Below are positions 32,829 through 42,205 of a stretch of DNA of 56,972 nt, one piece after another. The stretch's first letter is position 1. Each line of letters opens with the position of its first letter. The notes beneath the pieces were generated by a model. That model ran no database searches and was not told where the DNA came from. It saw only the letters and a list, made by a program, of their open reading frames with translations. Source of the DNA: a bacterium (lineage in GTDB: Bacteria > Bacillota_I > Bacilli_A > RF39 > UBA660); NCBI GenBank assembly GCA_019423565.1, contig JAHZBE010000009.1, forward strand, positions 1 through 56,972, written 5' to 3'. Both the position numbers and the translations under genes were made by a program.

Positions 32829-35698
32829 GATTTCCACATTCCTGTATCAGGATCCCAAACTAAAATCATAGTAAATATTTCGGTTAAATCCTTAAATTTT
32901 GAAGCTACTTCTTCAAGTAAATCATTTTTTATAATATATTCTAGTACACCATTATCATATAACTCCGACGTAGAAATAGATTCTTTATCAGTTAACAAAT
33001 TGTTACAAATAATTTTTATACTATCAATGTAATTTTCTTTTTTATTTGATTCTTTTTTTTCGTAATTTTTTTCTTTTTTAAATATTAATAAAGTCTCACC
33101 ATTCATAGTTTTCTTAGGATCTAAGATTTTCTTTAAAGTTTTTTTACTTTTAGAAATATGAATAGATGTTTGAAATATCAATTTATTTTCGGTAAACATT
33201 TTAATTAAATCATTCCATACATTCAAATTTGAATCATGAAAATATAAAAACATATATGAATTATTCTTAAGCATTCTCGATACATTATTGAATGCTTCAT
33301 TCATTAATTTTAAATACTCATGATAATCTTTTTTTCTTCCTTTTGCATTTGTCATTACAATTTCGCTATCATAATCTATATTATTATCCAAAAAAGCTTG
33401 ATATAACTGCATATATTCAGAATAAGGCACTTGACCTAAATACGGAGGATCTGTTATTACTAAATCAATAGATTCATCTTTAATCATAGTTTTATCAACA
33501 AATTGAGTTCCCTTTTTTATTATAAACGATTTAGTATTATCTAATAAAGATACATCATTTACAAAAGAATTTGCATAATAATTATTTTCAATAAATGCAG
33601 TAGATGATAAATAACTATCTATACTATTAATAAATAACATTGGAACATTTCGTTCTATGCAATTATTTTTTGGAATCCATAAAGGCCATTGAGAACTCAT
33701 TTTCACATCAAGAATTTTACTCTTGTGAATAATAGAAATATAAATATATTTACAAATATTAAGCAATTTTTCATCATCAATTTCATTAATTAATTTTTTT
33801 ATTTCATCTAGTATGAATAAACTTCTATTAGAAAATTTATCTGAAATTCTTTCATTTGCTTTTACTGCTATTCTACTATTTTCTAACAATTTTATATTTT
33901 TAATATTTTCTATTTTTCTGTTCATTTTAAAGTTAGAAATATCCATTACATCAGCTTTTTTATGTAAATTCTTTTTATTACAAGAACAAGAATAAATTAT
34001 ATCTTTAATATTAAATTCAGGTTCTGTATCATATACAATCTTCTTAATAATAGCTTCATTATTAGAACAAAATTCACATTTTGTATAATACTCACTATAT
34101 AGCTTTGCTACATCATTTTTTAAATTATTTATTTTATTTATTTCTTTATCAGAAATAATATTTAAAGAATTTTTACATAAAAATATTGGAGCATCATTTA
34201 TATCAATGCCTATTGATTTTAACTTATATTTTTTATTAAGAGATTCTAATAATGTTACACCAGAACCCATAAACGGATCAAGTATTGTATCTCCCTCTTT
34301 TGAAAATATATCCAAAATACAATCGGTAATATTATATGGCTTTTGGGACCAATACAACATATTATTATATAGTGGAGATTTGTTTGTAGCATCTATAGAT
34401 GAAATGCTTTCTTTAAATTTGCATATTTTTAAATCATCTTGATTAGAATCATTGTTAAATACACCTATAATTAAATATTCAAACACTTTTTTTTGTTGGG
34501 AATTTCTATTATTACAATGAGAATAATTTTCTTTTACAACTACTACATTATCAAAATATGTATTCATTTCAGAAATTAAATCATTTATATTCATAGTATA
34601 ACGATCGGATGCCTGTTTTTCTAAATCTACTGGATAAGCATAACTAAAACATAAATTAATCTTATTTTCAGAAGAAAAACTCATTAATTTTTTCAATTCA
34701 GTCAATGATTTACTTTTGCTACTGATATTAGACTGAAATCTATTTTCTGCATATAACCCAGTAGTTATTTTTCCTTGCTTGTACGTCATATATGGATATT
34801 CATAATTTGAAATAGTAGTCAACAAATGAAAATACCTTGAATACTGCATATCAGTATATGGAGGATCTGCATAAATAAATCCAACATTATTTTTAATTTC
34901 TTCTAAATTTATTAATTTGTCAAATGGTAAATTAAATGATTTTCCCTCAAATGTATTATCATTAATTTCTGAAAATTCTTGTAATTTTAATTTAAATATT
35001 TCATATATATTTTTACTTCTAACATCTATTAATTTCTTGAAATTTTTATTTTGATTAAGTGGTTGGGCCATATGTCCATCTTTAGAAAATGAAACTTCCT
35101 TAATAGCATAATATAGAGCTGTCAACAAAACATCTTTTTCCTGTTCTTTCTCTATTGCATATCTTATTGAATCAATTTCTATTGATTGTTTTAAACCAAA
35201 ATATACTCCTGAATAATATAATGTAAATAGCATAAATGGTATGTCATATTTATGTTTGTTTAGTTCATCGATGGAAGTAATAATATTGTTATTAATAACT
35301 ATTTTAAAATTTGATTCCCATACTTTTAATAAACTTTCATTAAATGAAATTAAATCTTTACTAGAAGATTTTATTAACTCATCTTCTTTTTCTATTTGAG
35401 ACCCATATATATTTAATAACTGATTTTTATTATATTCATAATTTTTTTCTAGGGAATCAAAATTTATCTTATGATTGTTTTTTAATAAAACTGAACTTAT
35501 ATTTGATGCATATATTTCAACATCATTAGCAAAAACCTTATATCCTTTTGATTTAAACATTTGTGCTACACAACCAGTACCAGAGAAAATGTCTAAAATA
35601 TATTTATCTTCTTTTATATATTGCTTACTATTATTAAATATAAAATCTAACAATCTTTTTTTACTACCTGGATAATTTAACAAAGCTTTATCATTCAT
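32816..35698 (-). CDS. Bifunctional DNA methyltransferase (D12-class plus DPPY methylase fusion)
   Basis: About 960 residues from the ATG at 35698 (AAGGAGG upstream). Half one is a D12-class adenine methylase: NYPGSKKRLL (motif X), LDIFSGTG (motif I) near residue 37 and ADPPYTDMQYSR (motif IV) near 278. Half two is a second methylase: LDPFMGSGVTLLE (motif I) near 474, a cysteine cluster (CEFC, then CSC) near 540, and TDPPYLGQVPYSEY near 750. Two different active sites on one chain usually mean an asymmetric site with each strand methylated separately, as in FokI-type systems. The convergent nuclease gene completes the pair. Confidence 0.88.
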   Translation of the reverse strand: MNDKALLNYPGSKKRLLDFIFNNSKQYIKEDKYILDIFSGTGCVAQMFKSKGYKVFANDVEIYASNISSVLLKNNHKINFDSLEKNYEYNKNQLLNIYGSQIEKEDELIKSSSKDLISFNESLLKVWESNFKIVINNNIITSIDELNKHKYDIPFMLFTLYYSGVYFGLKQSIEIDSIRYAIEKEQEKDVLLTALYYAIKEVSFSKDGHMAQPLNQNKNFKKLIDVRSKNIYEIFKLKLQEFSEINDNTFEGKSFNLPFDKLINLEEIKNNVGFIYADPPYTDMQYSRYFHLLTTISNYEYPYMTYKQGKITTGLYAENRFQSNISSKSKSLTELKKLMSFSSENKINLCFSYAYPVDLEKQASDRYTMNINDLISEMNTYFDNVVVVKENYSHCNNRNSQQKKVFEYLIIGVFNNDSNQDDLKICKFKESISSIDATNKSPLYNNMLYWSQKPYNITDCILDIFSKEGDTILDPFMGSGVTLLESLNKKYKLKSIGIDINDAPIFLCKNSLNIISDKEINKINNLKNDVAKLYSEYYTKCEFCSNNEAIIKKIVYDTEPEFNIKDIIYSCSCNKKNLHKKADVMDISNFKMNRKIENIKNIKLLENSRIAVKANERISDKFSNRSLFILDEIKKLINEIDDEKLLNICKYIYISIIHKSKILDVKMSSQWPLWIPKNNCIERNVPMLFINSIDSYLSSTAFIENNYYANSFVNDVSLLDNTKSFIIKKGTQFVDKTMIKDESIDLVITDPPYLGQVPYSEYMQLYQAFLDNNIDYDSEIVMTNAKGRKKDYHEYLKLMNEAFNNVSRMLKNNSYMFLYFHDSNLNVWNDLIKMFTENKLIFQTSIHISKSKKTLKKILDPKKTMNGETLLIFKKEKNYEKKESNKKENYIDSIKIICNNLLTDKESISTSELYDNGVLEYIIKNDLLEEVASKFKDLTEIFTMILVWDPDTGMWKSKNE

Positions 35699-35725
35699 TT
35701 TAGACCTCCTTAACTGTATAAATAT

Positions 35726-35734
35726 ATTATACCA
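35726..35734 (-). promoter_or_regulatory. Methyltransferase promoter (extended -10)
   Basis: Minus-strand TGGTATAAT with TATAAT at 35726-35731, about 28 bp before the start codon; no clear -35. Nuclease and methylase thus have separate, similar extended -10 promoters. Confidence 0.6.
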
Positions 35735-35989
35735 CACTAATGAGCATTATTATTTTTTTACTGTATTTTACTTAAAAATTAATATAGATTTTGTCACCTA
35801 TACCAAAATAAAAAATGCAAGTTTTAAACTAGTTTACACAATAAAACTTATATTAAGGAAATAATTAATGTTAAGGCTTACTAATTTAGTCTGCTGTTGC
35901 GTATAGTATTATTCGAACTTTATACCTTTTTTGTTATTTCAATTCAAAAGTACAGACTATAAAATTTCTTTTGAATTGGTATTCAAAAA
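35735..35989. other. Intergenic region with an 11-bp inverted repeat
   Basis: No open frame of note. CAATTCAAAAG (35940-35950) and CTTTTGAATTG (35968-35978) form a perfect inverted repeat with a 17-nt gap, lacking a T run on either strand, so it is not a normal terminator. A TAGTTTAAAACT-like stretch lies near 35822. The segment may be a scar at the border between the two defence units. Confidence 0.45.
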
Positions 35990-36865
35990 TTAATTATTGA
36001 GAATTTGAGTTGCGATTTCTAGATAATTTCTTTCTTTCAGCTGTTTATCAACCTCTCTTGATATTTGTTTAATTGATAAATCAATATTATCTTTTTCAAT
36101 TTTAAAATTTTTAAATTCTACAATCAATTTTTCTTGTTGTTCCTTAAGATATTGTTGATTTTTTTCACCATAAAAATACTTTTCAAGCATTTTATTATGT
36201 TTTGTTCCATTTGCAGCAAAATATATAATATTTATGAGTTCTGGATAACTTGATATAGCAATTATATTTAATATAAATTCACTTTCTAAATTACACTTTT
36301 TATGTAAAAAATCTAAATACATATATTCTATTAATAGTGTAATATATTTTATTTCATTCACTATATATTTCTTTATATTATTATTTCCTATTAAATAACT
36401 TGCTGCTTCTTTTATATTAGTTACATGGGTTATTTTAGACAAATATCCATATAGTTCAAAAATATCATTTTTATCAAATGAATTATTTAATAAAATACTA
36501 CAATTCTCCATTACCTTTTCTTTAAAATATCCTGCCTTTGTTTTTACATTTATATCTAATGGTAGATTTAAAGAGGTTGCCATTATATACATTATTTCTT
36601 CATATACATTTCTTAATAAACAAGTTCCCATAAAGATTTCACCATTTGAAAGCAATTCAAATACAGTAGCAAATTCTTTCTTTATTTCTTTAAATAGATA
36701 CTTTGATTTTTCGTAAGCAGTAATTCCTTTATAATCAAATTTGTCAATCATATCTAAATATACAAAATTACTTACATCTAGTATCCTAATTATTTTATCA
36801 TAAGAAAAATTTTTATTTTTATTTTCTAAATCTTTTAAATATCCTTTAATTTTTGAACTTTTCAT
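35990..36865 (-). CDS. Hypothetical helical protein, third gene of putative defence unit
   Basis: 291 residues, nearly all helical. A LLRNVYEEIMYIMATSL helix near residue 85 and LYGYLSKITHVTN near 140 recall DUF5677-like/HEPN-related proteins, where an R-x-x-x-E helix and an S-x2-x-H pattern recur; this is a weak resemblance. It begins 3 bp after the upstream large gene stops, so it is translationally coupled and probably acts with it. Confidence 0.68.
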   Translation of the reverse strand: MKSSKIKGYLKDLENKNKNFSYDKIIRILDVSNFVYLDMIDKFDYKGITAYEKSKYLFKEIKKEFATVFELLSNGEIFMGTCLLRNVYEEIMYIMATSLNLPLDINVKTKAGYFKEKVMENCSILLNNSFDKNDIFELYGYLSKITHVTNIKEAASYLIGNNNIKKYIVNEIKYITLLIEYMYLDFLHKKCNLESEFILNIIAISSYPELINIIYFAANGTKHNKMLEKYFYGEKNQQYLKEQQEKLIVEFKNFKIEKDNIDLSIKQISREVDKQLKERNYLEIATQILNN

Positions 36866-36868
36866 ACA

Positions 36869-38578
36869 TTAATCCCATACATTATTTAGAATAAGAAAAT
36901 TATCATTAAATTTATTATTAAATATATTCGAATTATCATTAGCAAAACTATTTGATAAACTACACAATAATAGTCCACATCCAAATATCCTTTCTGAGTC
37001 TTTTTTTATTATTTTTATAGTGTCATCAATATTCCAATATAGTTCAGATGAATCTGCAAAAATATAAATATATTTATAATTGTTAGAACAAAAATTTTCA
37101 TACATCTTTTTTCCTACTTTTTTATAATTTCTACATTCTCCATTGTAATATTTAATATAAGCTTGGCCATAAAAGAAGGATTTTAATTCTTCTTCATTTG
37201 GAATACATATTGATTGATTCATTATACGTTCAACAATATCTCCTATTATCATTGTATCGATTTTATAATTATTTGAAATTCGTTTTATTATCTCATTTTT
37301 AATAAACGAATTGTTATTACCAGCAATAAGAATTTCTGCATCACGAACCTTAAATTTATCATTTATTAATCTTATATACCCATTATAATAATGAAATCTT
37401 TTGGCATTAAATCCGTTATTTTCTAATATGCTTCCTTTATCACCATAAAAACATTCATATTGACCATTTTCATACTTTTTTAACAACTCATAATCATTAT
37501 CTTCCACTTTAATTATATTATTAAGAATTCTATACAAATTTTTTAATGTCCCATCTTGTTCTACACAATATGAATAATTTAAATCATTAACATATATTTT
37601 ATGTGCCGGTTCCGTTCTCAAAGATCTAATTTCATTTAATTTTTCGAATGATAAATTACTAAATAATTTGTATTGACCAAAGTATGTTTTAAAAGCTTTA
37701 TATTCTCTAAAACTCTCATTTTTCAAATCGTCCAAACTAAAATCATTTTTGTTATCCATATTTTCATATCTACTTTTTATTAATTTTTTTAAATCCTTAC
37801 CATTAATATTATCAAGAAATATTTTTGCTACTTCCATCATAAAATTAAATCTGTTAATTTTGGTAGGAAAAAATAGTGGCATAAAAAATTGCAATTCACC
37901 AACTTCATATTCATTCTTATATAATTTAAATCCATACTTTTCAACAAATATGAAATTAACAATTTTTATTCCTTCCAGTATTACTGTATAAATATCCAAT
38001 TCTTTTATTTCTAGCCATTTACCCAATAGGAGATTCTTGTAATTATAATAGTGAAAATCATATCTTCTATTATCCTCATTTAATATAAATGGTTGTAATA
38101 AAAGTTGTGATTGCTCTGAACAATCAATTAAATCTACTACAAAAGCGCCTAATACAATTTTATTTTCCTCTAAATCATGACACAAACATAAATCTTTAAT
38201 ATATACATCTAATTTTGAATCATCTGTCGAACAAACATATCCTCTATAACCAGACCACACAAAATGAAATTTGGGATTATTTAGCAATAAATGCATTAAC
38301 TCTTCATCAAAATATACTACTGTAAATGCGTAATAATTCTTTATTAATATTAATTCTATTTTATTGAAACCAAATTTATCAATAATTGATTTATAATTTT
38401 TATAAAACTTCGTATTAAGAAAAAAATAATCATTCAAATTTTCAGCAGATTCTATATATCCATACATCAATAAATATTTTTTTATATTATCACTTATAGA
38501 TAATTTACAAGCATAACCCCTACTCTTTATAAATTCCTTGCAAATTAATAAAACTTCGTTGTCACTTAATCTTTTCAC
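36869..38578 (-). CDS. Large protein with HEPN-type R-x4-H motif, second gene of putative defence unit
   Basis: About 569 residues from the GTG at 38578, chosen for AAGGTGA 5 nt upstream. Near residue 321 there is RTEPAHKIYVNDLNYSY in a helical region, matching the R-x4-6-H motif of HEPN ribonucleases. The N-terminal 300 residues are mixed alpha/beta with many aromatics, and the C-terminal 150 include a Rossmann-like run (DAEILIAGNN, KYIYIFADSSEL). No named family. Position between an R-M system and a membrane partner suggests abortive-infection-type defence; that is inference. Confidence 0.68.
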   Translation of the reverse strand: MKRLSDNEVLLICKEFIKSRGYACKLSISDNIKKYLLMYGYIESAENLNDYFFLNTKFYKNYKSIIDKFGFNKIELILIKNYYAFTVVYFDEELMHLLLNNPKFHFVWSGYRGYVCSTDDSKLDVYIKDLCLCHDLEENKIVLGAFVVDLIDCSEQSQLLLQPFILNEDNRRYDFHYYNYKNLLLGKWLEIKELDIYTVILEGIKIVNFIFVEKYGFKLYKNEYEVGELQFFMPLFFPTKINRFNFMMEVAKIFLDNINGKDLKKLIKSRYENMDNKNDFSLDDLKNESFREYKAFKTYFGQYKLFSNLSFEKLNEIRSLRTEPAHKIYVNDLNYSYCVEQDGTLKNLYRILNNIIKVEDNDYELLKKYENGQYECFYGDKGSILENNGFNAKRFHYYNGYIRLINDKFKVRDAEILIAGNNNSFIKNEIIKRISNNYKIDTMIIGDIVERIMNQSICIPNEEELKSFFYGQAYIKYYNGECRNYKKVGKKMYENFCSNNYKYIYIFADSSELYWNIDDTIKIIKKDSERIFGCGLLLCSLSNSFANDNSNIFNNKFNDNFLILNNVWD

Positions 38579-38636
38579 GTTATTCACCTTCTATATTTTT
38601 TAGTTTTCAAAAAATTATAAATTTTCAAGTCGTTTG

Positions 38637-39878
38637 CTACATATATATTTTTGCTTCAAATTTTTTAATTTTTTCCATTTCTTTTTTAATTTGTTTTTTG
38701 AATTTATTTAATTTTCTTTTTTTAATATTTAATGTGGATTTAACAACCCTTTTATCTATATATCTAATTTCTTCTGTTTTTATGTTTACTCTCAATATTG
38801 TTTCACACTTTATATATTCTTTTCTACTTACACCCATTTCATCTACGATAGTAACATCATAAACATTCTTTCTTATCAACTTATAATTATCAATTCCTCC
38901 AGAACCTACTTGAAAATCAATTGATTTAAAGAAATTGCTACATACATCAAAAAAATTTTCTTGATTTTTTAAATATTCTCCTACTATTTCGTCAATGTTA
39001 CTTTTCTCAGGAATAGTTTCAATTATTTTCTTTTGTTTTTCTTCGTATTCAATTCTACTAATTTCATCTTCAATTATTTCTTGTGGAATTTCATATTTAA
39101 AATCTGTTCCTATTTTTACATATTTTTCATTAACTGATACAAATGCATTAGGATTGTATTGACATATTCCTTCACTTTCACAACATGAAATTGATAAACT
39201 TCCCTCTAATTTTTGCATATATTTATTTTCCAATAAATCATCATAAAATACCAATATAGTTAGTCTCTTATAAAATTCTGTATCGTTTTTTGGAAATTCA
39301 AAATACATAGTATAATTTATTGTTTCTTTAGGTTCTATTATTTGATTTTCTATGCCACTCCTACTATCATCGTTTTCTATTCCTATAATTTTTTGAAACC
39401 AAATATTTTGTGCTGAACCTAATCCAACATTTTTTATTTCTATATTTAGTTGTACTTTATAATTATCATTACTAGTTTCACAATCAACATGGTAAACTAC
39501 TCCATCACATGACTTTTCTTCATTATCACAGCTAAATTTTAACACCGGAAGATTTTCTAAACGTAATTGTTCCTTTATCTTATTATCTGCATTCTTGTCA
39601 TCTATTTTTCTCATTTTTTCTTCTTCCTTGATTGTGAAATAGACACCTATAACAGTAAATAATCCACCTACCATTTGAGCAATTCCCATAAAATAGTCTT
39701 CATCATTCCATTTTTCACTTGGAAAACACATCAAAAACATAACAGCACCAATAATTGTTAATGCTACTAAAAAGATAAGAATTTTATTTATTTTATCTCC
39801 TTTATAAAATTTAAAGTAAAGGATTGAGAGTAGAGATATAACTACCAATATAATAATTGTCAAAAGAATATTATTCAT
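38637..39878 (-). CDS. Membrane protein with cytosolic domain, first gene of putative defence unit
   Basis: About 413 residues from the ATG at 39878 (GGAGG upstream). Two helices at about 3-20 and 31-51 and a third near 63-82, followed by a soluble domain of over 300 residues. The first part of that domain (PVLKFSCDNEEKSCDG, NIEIKNVGLGSAQNIW) resembles beta-sandwich domains of membrane proteins found beside phage-defence genes. The C-terminus is very basic. Separated by 58 bp from the R-x4-H gene and preceded by a leader with a terminator-like hairpin. Confidence 0.68.
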   Translation of the reverse strand: MNNILLTIIILVVISLLSILYFKFYKGDKINKILIFLVALTIIGAVMFLMCFPSEKWNDEDYFMGIAQMVGGLFTVIGVYFTIKEEEKMRKIDDKNADNKIKEQLRLENLPVLKFSCDNEEKSCDGVVYHVDCETSNDNYKVQLNIEIKNVGLGSAQNIWFQKIIGIENDDSRSGIENQIIEPKETINYTMYFEFPKNDTEFYKRLTILVFYDDLLENKYMQKLEGSLSISCCESEGICQYNPNAFVSVNEKYVKIGTDFKYEIPQEIIEDEISRIEYEEKQKKIIETIPEKSNIDEIVGEYLKNQENFFDVCSNFFKSIDFQVGSGGIDNYKLIRKNVYDVTIVDEMGVSRKEYIKCETILRVNIKTEEIRYIDKRVVKSTLNIKKRKLNKFKKQIKKEMEKIKKFEAKIYM

Positions 39879-39894
39879 AAAATTACCTCCAAAC

Positions 39895-39947
39895 AAAAAA
39901 ACTATAATCATAAATTATAGTTTTAAATCGCTATTATAATTATATCA
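39895..39947 (-). promoter_or_regulatory. Promoter and attenuator-like leader hairpin of the putative defence operon
   Basis: Minus-strand TGATATAAT (TATAAT at 39939-39944) is an extended -10. About 15 bp downstream the leader has AACTATAA / TTATAGTT (39900-39922) followed by TTTTTT, a rho-independent terminator shape that ends only a few nucleotides before the GGAGG ribosome site. Full-length mRNA would require read-through or melting of this hairpin. Confidence 0.6.
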
Positions 39948-40025
39948 TAATTACTTTATAAAAAACATACTTTGACACCTAAATGCCACCTAAAGCAAAA
40001 TAAAAAGACCCTAATGCCTTATAAA

Positions 40026-40123
40026 CAAACAAAATGAGACGCCGTAGCGTCTCTTCAGGGGGTTTTGGTTACACTTTCACACATATCCGTAAAAGTGTGT
40101 GTTACGTAACATATTGTTACGCT
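40026..40123 (-). ncRNA. Candidate small RNA or leader RNA downstream of recG
   Basis: About 98 nt on the minus strand. A promoter (40130-40158) precedes it. It begins with a hairpin CGTAAC / GTTACG, then a second imperfect hairpin (ACACTTT / AAAGTGT arms), then a single-stranded AACCAAAACCCCCTGAA, and ends with GAGACGC-TACG-GCGTCTC and ATTTTGTTTG, a terminator. No ORF inside. It could be an independent sRNA or the leader of the downstream defence operon. Family not recognised. Confidence 0.5.
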
Positions 40124-40129
40124 ATATTA

Positions 40130-40158
40130 ATAATAAAATATTTTAATTTAAAAGTCAA
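40130..40158 (-). promoter_or_regulatory. Promoter of the 40.1-kb small RNA
   Basis: Minus-strand TTGACT (40153-40158), 17-bp spacer, TATTAT (40130-40135), just 3' of the recG stop. Confidence 0.65.
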
Positions 40159-40163
40159 TATCT

Positions 40164-42122
40164 TTAATCCATATTTATACTTTCTTTTAACATATTTTTT
40201 AAAACATCATATTTATCAATATTATCTAATACTTCTTCAGAATCAGCTTTAGCCTTTATTAAAAGTTCATAATCTTTTTGAATATTTGCTAGTTTAAAAC
40301 TCATATCACCACTTTGTTTTATACCAAATAAATCACCTGATCCTCTTAGTTTTAAATCTTCTTCAGCAAGTGTAAATCCATCACTTACATTCTCCATTAT
40401 ATTAAGTCTTTCAGTCTCTCTATTAGTCATTAAAACGCAGTATGATTGTTCACTATTTCTTCCTACTCTACCTCTTAATTGATGAAGTGTTGCAAGTCCA
40501 AATTTATATGCATCAAATATAACTATCATAGTCGCATTTTTAACATCTACTCCAACTTCTATTACAGTAGTACTTATTAATATATCTATTTTTTTATTTA
40601 CAAAGTCATCCATAACTTTATTTTTTTCTTTAGGAGAAAGTTTACCATGCATAACACCTATATTATAGTTTTTAAATGCTAATTTAAACTTCTTTTCTAG
40701 TTTCTTAGTATCTTCCATTTCTTCTTCTGAATCTTCTATTAATGGAGATACTATATATATTTGATGACCTAAATCTAATTCTTGTTTTATTTTTACAAGT
40801 ACTTTTTTTATATCACTATTATCAAATACTTTAGTTATTATTTTTTTTCTTCCACTAGGCATTGTATTTATTATAGATATGTCCATATCTCCATATATAG
40901 TAAGAGCATATGTTCTTGGTATTGGAGTTGCGCTCATATAAAGTACATCAGGCATATTACCTTTATTTCTTAAGTTATTTCTCTGATTAACTCCAAATCT
41001 ATGTTGTTCATCTGTTATTACTAGTCCTAAATTATTATATTTTATATCATCTTCTATTATGGCATGCGTTCCTATTACCATATTTATCTTACCTGATTTT
41101 AATCTATCATATATTTTATTTTTTTCACTTTTTTTAGTACTTCCTGTTAGAAGTGCAATTTCTATATTATATCCTTCTAATAAATTTTTAAAATTTTCAT
41201 AATGTTGATTAGCTAGTACTTCAGTTGGAACCATAAGTGCACTTTGATATCCACTTAAATATAACGCATACATACTTATTAATGCTACTATTGTTTTACC
41301 TGAACCAACATCACCTTCTAATAATCTATTCATTCTTTTATTACTTTTTAAATCCTTAAATATATCATTTAATGCTTCTTTTTGATGAATAGTTAATTCA
41401 AATGGTAATCCATTTATAAATTCATTAATTTTAACTATATCAATATCTTTTTCATAACCAATATTTAAATTATTATTTTTTCTTTTTAGTGCATTTATTT
41501 TCATCATAAATATAAATAGTTCTTCATATTTACATCTATTTATCGCATCTTTTAATCCTTTTTTTGGATTATGAATTATTCTAAGTGCTTCTTTTTTATC
41601 TATAAAATTATACTTATTTATTATTTCTTCTGGTATATAATCTACAATATTACATTCATTTAATGCTTCATTTATATATTTATTTAATGACTTATTATTT
41701 ATACCTTTTACTAAGTGATAAATAGGCTCTATTAATGTTCTATCTCCTAAATCAAATAACTTTATATCTGCTGCATTTATTGTATTACTTTTAGTATCAT
41801 ATTTACCTATTACAGTTATATATTTTCCAATTAATAAATTAGGTTTTAAAAATGCTCTATTAAATATTACAACATTTACTAAATTATTACTTGTATTAAA
41901 CTTAAATGATAATCTATTCATATTTTTAAAGTAACTAATAGTTGGAATAGTTTCTATAATTCCAGATACTACTACTTTCTCTTCATATAAAGAAGTTTGT
42001 TTTAATATTTCGTATCTATATGGATAATCATTTATTAAATCATTAACATTATTTATTCCAAGTTTATTTAATGTACTTACTGTTTTAGGTCCAATACCTT
42101 TTATATTTGTTAACTCAGCCAA
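40164..42122 (-). CDS. recG: ATP-dependent DNA helicase RecG
   Basis: 652 residues. An N-terminal wedge/OB region starts with a helix-hairpin-helix (NIKGIGPKTVSTLNKLGI); the helicase core has GDVGSGKT (Walker A), ITDEQHRFGV (DExH), YMSATPIPRT and late QLRGRVGRN. RecG reverses stalled replication forks and Holliday junctions. The start is a TTG at 42122 after AAGGATGTG; I see no better ATG nearby. Two small-RNA candidates flank it, one at each end. Confidence 0.94.
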   Translation of the reverse strand: MAELTNIKGIGPKTVSTLNKLGINNVNDLINDYPYRYEILKQTSLYEEKVVVSGIIETIPTISYFKNMNRLSFKFNTSNNLVNVVIFNRAFLKPNLLIGKYITVIGKYDTKSNTINAADIKLFDLGDRTLIEPIYHLVKGINNKSLNKYINEALNECNIVDYIPEEIINKYNFIDKKEALRIIHNPKKGLKDAINRCKYEELFIFMMKINALKRKNNNLNIGYEKDIDIVKINEFINGLPFELTIHQKEALNDIFKDLKSNKRMNRLLEGDVGSGKTIVALISMYALYLSGYQSALMVPTEVLANQHYENFKNLLEGYNIEIALLTGSTKKSEKNKIYDRLKSGKINMVIGTHAIIEDDIKYNNLGLVITDEQHRFGVNQRNNLRNKGNMPDVLYMSATPIPRTYALTIYGDMDISIINTMPSGRKKIITKVFDNSDIKKVLVKIKQELDLGHQIYIVSPLIEDSEEEMEDTKKLEKKFKLAFKNYNIGVMHGKLSPKEKNKVMDDFVNKKIDILISTTVIEVGVDVKNATMIVIFDAYKFGLATLHQLRGRVGRNSEQSYCVLMTNRETERLNIMENVSDGFTLAEEDLKLRGSGDLFGIKQSGDMSFKLANIQKDYELLIKAKADSEEVLDNIDKYDVLKNMLKESINMD

Positions 42123-42171
42123 AACTATTCACATCCTTTAAAAATATTATAACATATTTTTTAAAAAGTAC

Positions 42172-42200
42172 TTGACAAATTACCCATTTATAAGTAATAT
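42172..42200 (+). promoter_or_regulatory. Promoter of the 42.2-kb small RNA
   Basis: TTGACA (42172-42177), 17-bp spacer, TAATAT (42195-42200) on the plus strand, divergent from recG. The recG -10 region (TATAAT on minus near 42146) lies just to the left. Confidence 0.75.
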
Positions 42201-42205
42201 ATATG

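Noticed and set aside
40026..40123. Type III toxin-antitoxin RNA with tandem repeats
   Set aside because: I see no tandem repeats in the RNA, and the following gene encodes a membrane protein rather than a ToxN-like nuclease.
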